Below, in pieces: positions 1 through 6,135 of a DNA stretch of 8,746 nt (positions are counted from its first letter, which is position 1; each line of letters opens with the position of its first letter). The notes under the pieces are model-generated. The model did no database searches. It was given only the letters and a program-made list of their open reading frames with translations, and was not told where the DNA came from. The DNA lies in contig JACPKK010000024.1 in assembly GCA_016187105.1 (NCBI GenBank), positions 1-8,746 on the forward strand, written 5' to 3'. Position numbers and translations under genes: made by a program. Origin of the DNA: Candidatus Curtissbacteria bacterium. GTDB lineage: Bacteria; Patescibacteriota; Microgenomatia; Curtissbacterales; GWA2-41-24.

Positions 1-564
1 GACGCTTGGGACATTGAGTACGACTCACCGTCTGGATGGAAAGAATTTGAAGGCATCCATAATCGGGCAGACTGGGATCTGTCACAACATCAAAAGCACT
101 CCGGTGTGGATATGACTTACTTCGATCAAAAGTCAAACAAACGCTTTTTACCATACATAATCGAAACATCCGGCGGTGTCGACCGTACCGCTCTCTTTTT
201 CCTAACCGATGCTTATTCCCAAGATGGAGATCGGACTGTTCTTAAACTTCACCCCAAGTTGGCACCTTTCAAAGTAGCCGTTTTCCCGCTCCTTGCCAAT
301 AAGCCCGATCTCGTCAAAAAAGCAAAAGATGTCTACCGTCTACTGTCTACAGACTACCGTCTTCAGCCTGTCGCCTGGGACGACCGCGGCAATATCGGCA
401 AGCGCTATTTTGCCCAAGATGAAATCGGCACGCCCTGTTGCGTAACTATCGACTTCCAGACGCTTCAGGATGACACCGTAACAATCCGCGACCGCGACAG
501 CGCCAAACAAGAGCGGGTAAAAGTTGCCAACCTCCCTCAAATTATTTCTGCCCCATTGACGTAG
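1..564 (+). CDS. glyS: Glycyl-tRNA synthetase, class II (3' part; start is off the window)
   Basis: The frame is open from the first base to the TAG at 562-564, giving the last 187 residues of the enzyme. It charges tRNA-Gly with glycine in the cytoplasm. Visible features are a substrate-loop segment EFEGIHNRADWDL (about residues 16-28), the class II motif 3 region with PYIIETSGGVDR (about 50-61), and the C-terminal anticodon-binding domain with HPKLAPFKVAVFPLL and DDRGNIGKRYFAQDEIGTP. This is the homodimeric alpha2-type GlyRS, not the GlyQ/GlyS tetramer type. An ATG at 106 is internal: family motifs continue upstream of it. An in-frame heptamer repeat (333-367) encodes part of the anticodon-binding domain just before DDRGNIGKRY. 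No clear terminator separates the gene from purF, which has its own promoter. Confidence 0.95.
   Translation, partial: DAWDIEYDSPSGWKEFEGIHNRADWDLSQHQKHSGVDMTYFDQKSNKRFLPYIIETSGGVDRTALFFLTDAYSQDGDRTVLKLHPKLAPFKVAVFPLLANKPDLVKKAKDVYRLLSTDYRLQPVAWDDRGNIGKRYFAQDEIGTPCCVTIDFQTLQDDTVTIRDRDSAKQERVKVANLPQIISAPLT
333..367. repeat. Heptanucleotide tandem repeat inside glyS
   Basis: Four consecutive 7-base units CTACCGT, CTACTGT, CTACAGA, CTACCGT lie at 333-360, followed by a degenerate CTTCAGC. They are read as YRLLSTDYRLQ within the anticodon-binding domain of glycyl-tRNA synthetase. The frame remains open through the array. The units share CTAC at their 5' ends. Confidence 0.6.
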
Positions 565-565
565 A

Positions 566-594
566 TTGTCACTAAACCTAAACTTGGTTATATT
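566..594 (+). promoter_or_regulatory. Sigma70-type promoter for purF
   Basis: TTGTCA (566-571) and TATATT (589-594) each match the consensus at five of six positions and are separated by exactly 17 bases. Transcription would be expected to start near 601, only about six bases before the GTG at 607, so the purF message would be nearly leaderless. No Shine-Dalgarno is visible in the 42-base gap, which agrees with that. Confidence 0.7.
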
Positions 595-606
595 AACCCT
601 ACCCCC

Positions 607-2064
607 GTGCTTCAAAGAACATTGACGGGATTACCAAAGATTACACTGCAAAAGCCTCAACACGAGTGCGGTATCTTTGGCGTTTATTTTCCTGGCGAAG
701 ACGTTTCCCGCTTAACTTTTTACGGCCTTTACGCTCTCCAGCATAGAGGTCAGGAATCCGTCGGTATTGCCGTTTCCAAAAACGCCAAAATCAAAGCTCA
801 TAAAAAAATGGGCTTCGTCCGGGAGTTCTTTGATCAGGACATTACCCGCCTTAAAGGAGATATTGCCGTTGGTCACACCAGATACAGCAATACCGGAGGC
901 AGTTCGCTCATCAACGCCCAGCCGGCCATCTATGGCAATATTGCCATAGCCGAAAATGGTAATTTGGTCAACCCCGAAGCCCTAAGAAGGAAATTGGCAA
1001 AATTTGGCTATCACCCTTCTTACGATAAAAACGGTAAATGCTCTTCCGATGGCGAGCTGATTGCTCAAGCAATCCACTCCCAGAAGGGCGACGGGATTGT
1101 CGAAAAAATCAAAAACGCCGCGGCCCGCGATTTAAAAGGTGCTTATTCCCTCACAATTCTTGCCGACAATGCCCTTATCGGTGTCAAAGACCCTTTGGGC
1201 TTCTGGCCGCTTTGTCTGGGCAAGTTAAATAACAAAGGCTACGCGCTGGCCTCTGAATCTTGCGCCCTCGATGTTATCGGTGCTAAATACTTAAGAGAAC
1301 TCGAGCCGGGCGAAGTCTTAACTATAGATAAAAATGGCACCAGAAGCCATTTCCTGCCCAATACCCCCAAACGCCAATCTGCCCGCTGTTCCTTCGACAT
1401 CAATTACTTCTTAAGGCCGGATAGCCTTCTTGCAACAGGCGCGAGGGCCTATGAGGTCAGGGAAAAATTAGGGCAAGTGCTGGCGCGAAAAAACCGCCTT
1501 GACGCTGATGTCGTTATCGAAATTCCCAACTCCGGTCAATTTGGGGCAATCGGTTACGCTCAAGCGTCCGGCATTCCGCTGAAAGTCGGCTTCATCAAAA
1601 ATTCCTATATCGGCAGAACGTTTATTAGCCCGGACCAGCGTATCCGCCAGTTAGGGGTCAAATTAAAATTAAACCCGATACCTAGAGTAATTGCCGGCAA
1701 AAAAATAATTCTGGTTGATGATTCCATTGTCAGAGGCACCAGCAGTCGGCAGATAACGGAGCAGCTTTTTAAAATTGGTGCCAAAGAAGTTCACTGGCGC
1801 TCAACTTTTCCGCAGGTAACTAACCCTTGCTTTTTTGGTATCGACATCGGCACAAATGACGAATTAATAAGCGCCTCCAAAACCCCAAGGCAGGTTGCCA
1901 AAGAACTCGGTGCCACCTCTGTTGTCTTTAATACTCTTGAAGATTTTTTAGAAGCCGTCGGTTTAAACCCCAAAACTGCCTGCACCGGCTGCATAACCGG
2001 CGTTTACCCGATTAACCTTCCGCATCGAGAAAGGAATAAATTTGCCCTCGAGGTGGCTGAATAA
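607..2064 (+). CDS. purF: Amidophosphoribosyltransferase (glutamine PRPP amidotransferase)
   Basis: Catalyses the first committed step of de novo purine synthesis, making 5-phosphoribosylamine from PRPP and glutamine. The protein has 485 residues, a normal length. An N-terminal nucleophile glutaminase domain begins at Cys21 (HECGIFGVY), preceded by a 20-residue stretch ending in Glu that fits the cleaved propeptide of the Bacillus-type enzyme. Glutaminase-domain motifs are LQHRGQES (44-51), GHTRYSNTG (89-97) and AENGNL (115-120). The phosphoribosyltransferase domain carries the PRPP loop VDDSIVRGTS (370-379) and YIGRTFI (334-340). Cys261, Cys408, Cys459 and Cys462 align with the four ligands of the 4Fe-4S cluster in Bacillus PurF. 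Oddities are IPNSG (306-310), where the family has PDSG, and KNSYIGR, where KNRYVGR is usual. The start is GTG with no Shine-Dalgarno; TTG at 622 is an alternative. No other purine gene is in the window. Confidence 0.96.
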   Translation: MLQRTLTGLPKITLQKPQHECGIFGVYFPGEDVSRLTFYGLYALQHRGQESVGIAVSKNAKIKAHKKMGFVREFFDQDITRLKGDIAVGHTRYSNTGGSSLINAQPAIYGNIAIAENGNLVNPEALRRKLAKFGYHPSYDKNGKCSSDGELIAQAIHSQKGDGIVEKIKNAAARDLKGAYSLTILADNALIGVKDPLGFWPLCLGKLNNKGYALASESCALDVIGAKYLRELEPGEVLTIDKNGTRSHFLPNTPKRQSARCSFDINYFLRPDSLLATGARAYEVREKLGQVLARKNRLDADVVIEIPNSGQFGAIGYAQASGIPLKVGFIKNSYIGRTFISPDQRIRQLGVKLKLNPIPRVIAGKKIILVDDSIVRGTSSRQITEQLFKIGAKEVHWRSTFPQVTNPCFFGIDIGTNDELISASKTPRQVAKELGATSVVFNTLEDFLEAVGLNPKTACTGCITGVYPINLPHRERNKFALEVAE

Positions 2065-2067
2065 TTC

Positions 2068-2157
2068 ATGGATTTATCAAATAAAGTTTTCGTAATCGTC
2101 GCCATTATTGTTACTTTACTCACCCTTCTCTCCTTGCTTTTTTTCCAGACGGCTTAA
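2068..2157 (+). CDS. Possible 29-residue single-helix membrane peptide
   Basis: A short frame starts at ATG 2068, three bases after the purF stop, and ends at TAA 2155-2157. After MDLSNK it is almost wholly hydrophobic (VFVIVAIIVTLLTLLSLLFF), which would form one transmembrane helix. GAGGTG at 2050-2055, inside the end of purF, could act as a Shine-Dalgarno, though its spacing of 12 bases is long. I recognise no family. The frame continues past the TAA straight into mraZ, so it may be an independent microprotein, a coupling leader for mraZ, or chance. Confidence 0.4.
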   Translation: MDLSNKVFVIVAIIVTLLTLLSLLFFQTA

Positions 2158-2193
2158 GCTAAAAAGTCTACCTCCAAGAGCAGTCAGCTCGCC

Positions 2194-2592
2194 CATTTTA
2201 GCAGCTACAAACCTTCATTTGATCTAAAATCACGAAGAATTGCTTTACCGAAAAAAATACGTGACTATCTTGCGACAAGCGAAATTATTCTGTCTTTTGG
2301 CTTCGAAAAATGTATTTTTGGTTTTGACACCAAAATCTGGGAGAGCCAATCAAAAAAGCAGCTGGAGGAACCGCTTAACTTACGAAGCGCACGCAATATC
2401 AGGCGCTTCTTTTTCTCCTCTGCAGTTACTAGTTCTCTCGACGACCAGGGCCGTTTTATTATTCCTGGCAATTTACTGGAATATGCGCAACTTAAAAATC
2501 CAGTAATTATCGGAGCTGGTGATCATTTCGAAATCTGGGAAGAAATGCTTTGGGAAAGCCTAAAAAAGCAACTGGAAAACCGGATGAAATGA
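2194..2592 (+). CDS. mraZ: MraZ, division/cell-wall cluster transcriptional regulator, without a canonical start codon
   Basis: MraZ is a DNA-binding repressor built from two SpoVT-AbrB-like folds; it is normally the first gene of the dcw cluster and represses it. Here the first repeat is FDLKSRRIALPKKIRDYL and the second is LDDQGRFIIPGNLLEYAQL. The family landmarks RRFFFSSA and VIIGAGDHFEIWEE lie in the expected order, so the protein appears intact. The frame is open from 2158, after an in-frame TAA, to TGA 2590-2592. It contains no ATG, GTG or TTG before an internal ATG at 2545. By alignment with the usual MF.GEY start, translation should begin near 2191-2194, where the codons are GCC CAT TTT; the coordinate given is therefore a guess. 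Non-canonical candidates such as ATT at 2239 would remove half of the first DNA-binding repeat. The first repeat has Ser where Gly is usual in DxKGR. The stop overlaps the rsmH start as ATGA. Confidence 0.8.
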   Translation, partial: HFSSYKPSFDLKSRRIALPKKIRDYLATSEIILSFGFEKCIFGFDTKIWESQSKKQLEEPLNLRSARNIRRFFFSSAVTSSLDDQGRFIIPGNLLEYAQLKNPVIIGAGDHFEIWEEMLWESLKKQLENRMK

Positions 2593-3506
2593 TTTACCAC
2601 ACTCCAGTACTTTTACAAACTGTCTTGGATTTCACAAATCCCAAACCGGGGGATTTGTTTATAGACACGACCGTCGGCGGAGGGGGACACACTTTTGAAA
2701 TTTTGAAAAGGGGTGCCAGAATCCTTGGAATAGATCGAGACCCAGAAGCGATAGAACACGTTACTAAAAAATGTCAAATGTCCCTTTCGACTCGAAACTC
2801 GCTCAAGGCGAGCAATGTCAAATATCAAATCGGTAAGGATTTAGTTCTGGCTCAAGGCAACTTTAGCAACATTGGCCAAATCGCAAGGGCAAATGGATTT
2901 AACAAAGTCGACGGCATTCTTTTCGACTTAGGTGTCTCCTCTTACCAGCTTGATGATGCCAAAAGAGGCTTTAGCTTTATGCGCGATGGGCCCCTCGATA
3001 TGCGCATGGACCCATCCTTAGCTGTTAGGGCAAAAGATATCATCAATAATTTTCCGGAAAGGAGGCTCGATGAAATCTTTAAAACGTATGGTCAAGAAAA
3101 GTTTAGTCGGGCAATTGCTCAAGCTATTTGTAGCGCCCGTCAAATAAGGGAAGTTGAGACAACAGGAGATCTTGCCAAAATTGTACGCGAGGTGTATGGC
3201 AAAAAACACATCAGGGGAAAAATCGATCCGGCGACAAAAACTTTTCAGGCCTTAAGAATTGTTGTTAATAGCGAACTTTTAAATTTAGAAGAAGCTTTAC
3301 CGCAGACTGAAGAACTATTAAAAGAAGGTGGCCGATTGGTAATTATTGGTTTTCACTCGCTTGAAGATGGCATAGTCAAACGATTCTTCAAGCAGGCGCA
3401 ACGCTTAAAGGTGCTGACCAAAAAACCAATCGGTCCGGGGGAGGAAGAAATTTTCAAGAATCCCCGGTCGCGAAGCGCAAGGCTGCGCGCCGCAGAGAAA
3501 ATATGA
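2589..3506 (+). CDS. rsmH: 16S rRNA (cytosine(1402)-N(4))-methyltransferase RsmH (MraW)
   Basis: Uses S-adenosylmethionine to methylate N4 of C1402 in 16S rRNA, at the ribosomal P site. From ATG 2589 the protein has 305 residues and begins MIYHTPVLL, the typical RsmH start. The ATG overlaps the mraZ stop as ATGA, a sign of translational coupling. A TTG 39 bases upstream (2550) would add 13 residues that duplicate mraZ coding sequence and is unlikely. Motifs in order are the SAM loop DTTVGGGGHT, FDLGVSSYQLD, RGFSFMRDGPLDMRMD, DPATKTFQALRIVVN, IIGFHSLEDGIVKRFF and a C-terminal NPRSRSARLR. About 15-20 extra residues sit between the helix after GIDRDPEAIEHV and the LAQGNF strand; they coincide with an inverted-repeat element at 2771-2823. 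Confidence 0.97.
   Translation: MIYHTPVLLQTVLDFTNPKPGDLFIDTTVGGGGHTFEILKRGARILGIDRDPEAIEHVTKKCQMSLSTRNSLKASNVKYQIGKDLVLAQGNFSNIGQIARANGFNKVDGILFDLGVSSYQLDDAKRGFSFMRDGPLDMRMDPSLAVRAKDIINNFPERRLDEIFKTYGQEKFSRAIAQAICSARQIREVETTGDLAKIVREVYGKKHIRGKIDPATKTFQALRIVVNSELLNLEEALPQTEELLKEGGRLVIIGFHSLEDGIVKRFFKQAQRLKVLTKKPIGPGEEEIFKNPRSRSARLRAAEKI
2771..2823. repeat. Inverted-repeat element inside rsmH, flanked by 9-base direct repeats
   Basis: ATGTCAAAT occurs at 2771-2779 and again at 2815-2823. Between the copies lie two small palindromes: TTTCGA-C-TCGAAA (2785-2797) and CTCGC-TCAAG-GCGAG (2798-2812). The segment coincides with a region where RsmH is longer than usual. The CGCTCAAGGCGAGC pattern resembles short dispersed palindromic repeats seen in environmental bacterial genomes; that resemblance is from memory and was not searched. 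Confidence 0.5.
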
Positions 3507-3520
3507 AGCTGAATACAATT

Positions 3521-3554
3521 AAATTTGAATCTGGCTCTGCCAGTTCAAATTTTT
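3521..3554 (+). terminator. Terminator-like hairpin after rsmH
   Basis: AAATTTGAA (3521-3529), one bulged T, and CTGGC (3531-3535) pair through a TCT loop with GCCAG (3539-3543) and TTCAAATTT (3544-3552). That gives a 14-pair stem, and the right arm ends in a run of five T (3550-3554). It starts 14 bases after the rsmH stop and precedes the best ftsL-like start. It could be an intrinsic terminator or attenuator dividing the cluster; the T run is short. Confidence 0.5.
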
Positions 3555-3611
3555 CCTATAAAGGAAAGGAAAATACTAAAAGGGAAACGTAGTTTGCCTT
3601 TTAGGGTCATT

Positions 3612-3974
3612 ATGCTGCCCGTATCTGTTTTTGCGGTTAAACATAGAAATTACTCCGGCCCGTTTCAGGCCCCTGCCGCCGGTCTTTCCTCAAATTGGCT
3701 CAAAAGTTGGCAGTCCATAGGCAAAGTTAAGCTCAAAATATTGGTAACTTTTAGTTTGCTTCTGTGCGCTCTACTTATTACCCAGCTTGTTTTTGCTGCC
3801 AATCTTTCGACGGACGGCCAAAAACTGGCCATAGTTGAATCGGAGATTACCAAGGCGCAATCAGAAAAAGCTAACCTTAAGGCAGAAATTGCCCGTCAAT
3901 CATCACTGTTAACTTTATCCGCTAAAGCCAAGGAGCTCGGTTTCACAAGTAGCCCAAAGATCATTGCCCCCTGA
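3612..3974 (+). CDS. FtsL-like septum protein (one membrane helix plus coiled coil)
   Basis: From ATG 3612 this is a 120-residue bitopic protein. It has a basic N-terminal stretch of about 40 residues, one membrane helix at about 42-62 (ILVTFSLLLCALLITQLVFA), and then a heptad-like coiled coil at about 69-101 (KLAIVESEITKAQSEKANLK). It ends in the short C-terminal region LSAKAKELGFTSSPK. Size, topology and the position between rsmH and ftsI match FtsL, which recruits and activates the FtsW/FtsI pair at the septum; sequence identity in this family is low, so the call rests on layout and topology. AGGG lies five bases upstream of ATG 3612. An in-frame TTG at 3525 would add 29 residues but lies inside the hairpin after rsmH, so I prefer 3612. 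A separate 29-codon frame at 3503-3592, overlapping the rsmH stop as ATGA, leads into this region. Confidence 0.7.
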   Translation: MLPVSVFAVKHRNYSGPFQAPAAGLSSNWLKSWQSIGKVKLKILVTFSLLLCALLITQLVFAANLSTDGQKLAIVESEITKAQSEKANLKAEIARQSSLLTLSAKAKELGFTSSPKIIAP

Positions 3975-3999
3975 ATCTGAAATTAAAAACTACTATCAT
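3971..3999 (+). promoter_or_regulatory. Weak candidate promoter upstream of ftsI
   Basis: TATCAT (3994-3999) matches five of six positions of the -10 consensus and sits 17 bases after CTGAAT (3971-3976), a poor -35. Transcription would start about 25 bases before the ftsI ATG. No convincing Shine-Dalgarno precedes that ATG. Confidence 0.25.
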
Positions 4000-4031
4000 A
4001 AGTAACTACAGTTTAATAAACTAGAAAAGCC

Positions 4032-5807
4032 ATGAATCGGTTGGTAGTCTTCAAGTTTTTTGTTTTTGCAGTTGCAATTGCTGTCTTAGCCCGTCTTTTT
4101 TACTGGCAATTTTTATCTAGTTTCAGCGCCAGGGCTTCTTACAGCCTTGAAAACGAAATTCCTGCTCCTCATGGAGAAATTTTTGCTTCCGACGGCTTCC
4201 CTCTGGTTACCAACCAGGAGGCCTTCTTACTTTACGCCAAGCCTAGAGAAATTACCCGCGATCCAAATGTGATTGCCCAAATAATTTCAGAACTTTTAAT
4301 TTCCGAAAAATATGCCCGCCCGCCATCGACTGCAGACGCAGTCGGGCAGGCCACTGCCGCAGCCGGCCCCTCCAAGGTAGAGCAAGAGCAAAAAGATGAC
4401 GAAATTAAAAAAAAGCAGGCAGATCTTGCCACAAAGCTTTCGGATAAAGCCCTTTCTTGGGTTCAGTTGGCGCGCAAAGTCACAAAAGACATTAAGGAAA
4501 AACTGGAAGCCGAAAAAATTATTGGCCTTGGTTTTGAAAGGGATGATAAACGCCTCTATCCGGAGGCTTCAATGGCCGCTAATCTTTTGGGTTTTGTCGG
4601 TTCAGATAAATACGGCAAAGACACGGGCTATTTCGGCCTTGAGGGCTATTGGGATAAACAAATCAGGGGTAAACCCGGCAGGGTCGGAAGCGAAAAAGAT
4701 CCATTCGGCTTCCCGATACTTATTGGCAAATATAGCGAAGTTAAACCTCTTCAAGGCTCGTCAATCCATACCAATATTGATAGGTCTATCCAATTTATCG
4801 TTGAGGACAAGTTAAAAAATGCCGTTGAAAAGTATGGGGCAAAGGATGGCAGTGTTATTGTCCAGGATCCCAAAACCGGCCATATTTTGGCAATGGCGAC
4901 TTTCCCCTCTTATAATCCCGCTTTTTTCCAAGAGTTCGATGACAAACTTTTTAAAAACCCCGTCGTTGCCGATACTTATGAACCGGGGTCGACATTTAAA
5001 CTCTTCGTCATGGCCGCCGCGCTGGATCTTTCAATTGTCAGTCCCCAAACCCGCTGCGACGTCTGCCTTGGCCCCAGGCAAATAGGCGGCTTTGAAATTT
5101 CCACCTGGAATAAAAAATATTATCCCGAGTCAACCATGGCCGAGATAATTCAGCATTCGGATAACGTTGGCATGACCTTTGTTTCCGAAAAATTAGGGCT
5201 GGACAAGTTTTACAACTACATTCAAAAATTCGGTTTCGGTCAAAAAACTGGCATCGATCTTCAGGAGGAAGTTGCCGCACCATTAAGGGATAAGGATGAT
5301 TGGCGCAAAATTGATCTGGCAACGGCCTCGTTTGGTCAGGGAATCGCCGTTACTCCCATTCAAATGATCCAGGCGCTTTCGGCTATCGCCGCTGGCGGCA
5401 AGTTAATTTCGCCCAAGGTTGCCGCCAAAATTACTGACGCTTCCCGTCAGGAAATCGTTAAACCCGATTTTGAAAGACAAATTATCTCGCCAAAAACAGC
5501 AGCGCTTATAACCGAAATGATGGTCAATGCCGTCGATCACGGTGAAGCCCAGGCCTTCAAACCCAAAGGTTATCGCATTGCCGGAAAAACCGGCACCGCC
5601 CAAATTCCGGTGGCTGGCCATTACGATCCCGACAAAACCATTGCCTCTTTTATTGGATTTGCGCCAGCCGATAATCCCCGGTTTACCATGCTTGTCCGCT
5701 TTACAGAACCCGCTTCATCCCCCTTCGGTTCGGAAACGGCCGCCCCCACCTTCTTTGCCATTGCTCAAGAGCTTTTTAATTACTGGGGCATTCCCCAAAG
5801 CCGGTGA
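4032..5807 (+). CDS. ftsI: Peptidoglycan D,D-transpeptidase FtsI / class B penicillin-binding protein
   Basis: Cross-links septal peptidoglycan outside the membrane, partnered with FtsW and the FtsL-type proteins. The 591-residue protein has a cytoplasmic start, one membrane anchor at about 4-28, a PBP dimerisation domain (about 45-240, including APHGEIFASDG) and a transpeptidase domain (about 270-585). The three active-site motifs are all present: STFK with catalytic Ser320, SDN at 376-378, and KTGT at 519-522. Two cysteines, RCDVC at 342 and 345, follow the catalytic helix. A stretch rich in Ala, Lys and Glu at about 95-135 includes 13 residues encoded by a hairpin-forming element (4313-4351) and a charged helix (EQEQKDDEIKKKQADL). 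The gene lies 57 bases after the ftsL-like gene and 37 bases before the DUF5652 gene. Confidence 0.95.
   Translation: MNRLVVFKFFVFAVAIAVLARLFYWQFLSSFSARASYSLENEIPAPHGEIFASDGFPLVTNQEAFLLYAKPREITRDPNVIAQIISELLISEKYARPPSTADAVGQATAAAGPSKVEQEQKDDEIKKKQADLATKLSDKALSWVQLARKVTKDIKEKLEAEKIIGLGFERDDKRLYPEASMAANLLGFVGSDKYGKDTGYFGLEGYWDKQIRGKPGRVGSEKDPFGFPILIGKYSEVKPLQGSSIHTNIDRSIQFIVEDKLKNAVEKYGAKDGSVIVQDPKTGHILAMATFPSYNPAFFQEFDDKLFKNPVVADTYEPGSTFKLFVMAAALDLSIVSPQTRCDVCLGPRQIGGFEISTWNKKYYPESTMAEIIQHSDNVGMTFVSEKLGLDKFYNYIQKFGFGQKTGIDLQEEVAAPLRDKDDWRKIDLATASFGQGIAVTPIQMIQALSAIAAGGKLISPKVAAKITDASRQEIVKPDFERQIISPKTAALITEMMVNAVDHGEAQAFKPKGYRIAGKTGTAQIPVAGHYDPDKTIASFIGFAPADNPRFTMLVRFTEPASSPFGSETAAPTFFAIAQELFNYWGIPQSR
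4313..4351. repeat. REP-like hairpin element inside ftsI
   Basis: The 39-base segment begins TGCCCGCC and ends GGGCAGGC, the same ends as the element at 8669-8704. Its centre is a perfect stem GACTGC-AGAC-GCAGTC (4328-4343). Thirty-nine bases equal 13 codons, so the ftsI frame is kept, encoding a low-complexity segment in the dimerisation domain. Its GC content is visibly higher than that of the flanking sequence. Confidence 0.6.
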
Positions 5808-5832
5808 AATAGCACAAAAGCCAAAAATCGTG

Positions 5833-5838
5833 TAGAAT
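5833..5838 (+). promoter_or_regulatory. -10 box of a leaderless promoter for the DUF5652 gene
   Basis: TAGAAT (five of six matches) ends six bases before the GTG at 5845, so transcription is expected to start at or beside the start codon. No good -35 is seen at 16-18 bases upstream, and no Shine-Dalgarno is present in the gap after ftsI. Confidence 0.45.
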
Positions 5839-5844
5839 CTTAAC

Positions 5845-6099
5845 GTGGATAACCTTTTCAGGTTTTTTAACTTTCAAGGAAATTACACCGCCAATATCCT
5901 CTTTGCAATAGGTTTTATCTGGACAATGGCGGTCAAAGGGTTTGCTCTCTGGAGGGCTAGTCAATACAAACAACTATATTGGTTCGTGGCGATCCTAATT
6001 TTAAATACTTTGGGAGTCCTAGAAATTATTTACCTCCTCGCCTTTGCCAAAAAGAGATTGACTTTTTCGCAAATTACAAACCTCGTCAAAAGACGCTAA
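5845..6099 (+). CDS. DUF5652 family small membrane protein
   Basis: An 84-residue protein of unknown function with two membrane helices, at about 13-33 and 42-66, separated by a short basic loop (WRASQYKQ) and followed by a basic tail (AKKRLTF...VKRR). The run of GFIWTMAVKGFALWRA and then YWFVAILILNTLGVLEIIYL is the pattern I know as DUF5652, which is common in Patescibacteria. The call is from recognition and was not searched. The start is GTG 5845, placed directly behind a -10 box. It is the last gene of the plus-strand block, 36 bases short of the convergent DUF4383-like gene; no strong shared terminator is visible between them. Confidence 0.75.
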   Translation: MDNLFRFFNFQGNYTANILFAIGFIWTMAVKGFALWRASQYKQLYWFVAILILNTLGVLEIIYLLAFAKKRLTFSQITNLVKRR

Positions 6100-6135
6100 A
6101 ACTTCCCACTATCAAAATTCGTCTCCACGGAGTAA

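Noticed and set aside
333..367. The heptamer array as the start of a CRISPR array.
   Set aside because: The units are 7 bases long and contiguous with no spacers, and the segment lies inside a coding gene with no cas genes nearby.
2150..2200. MraZ operator repeats upstream of mraZ.
   Set aside because: No tandem TGGG-type repeats spaced as in known MraZ boxes are visible on either strand.
2240..2506. An 88-codon frame beginning with TTG in the purF-rsmH gap.
   Set aside because: It is an out-of-frame shadow of mraZ: the frame at positions 1 mod 3 carries clear MraZ motifs and ends in the ATGA overlap with rsmH.
2550..2588. A longer rsmH start at TTG 2550.
   Set aside because: The extra 13 codons lie wholly inside mraZ, while ATG 2589 gives the standard RsmH N-terminus and an ATGA overlap.
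3525..3611. A longer ftsL-like start at TTG 3525.
   Set aside because: This stretch forms the terminator-like hairpin after rsmH, has no Shine-Dalgarno, and the encoded residues do not look like an FtsL N-terminus.
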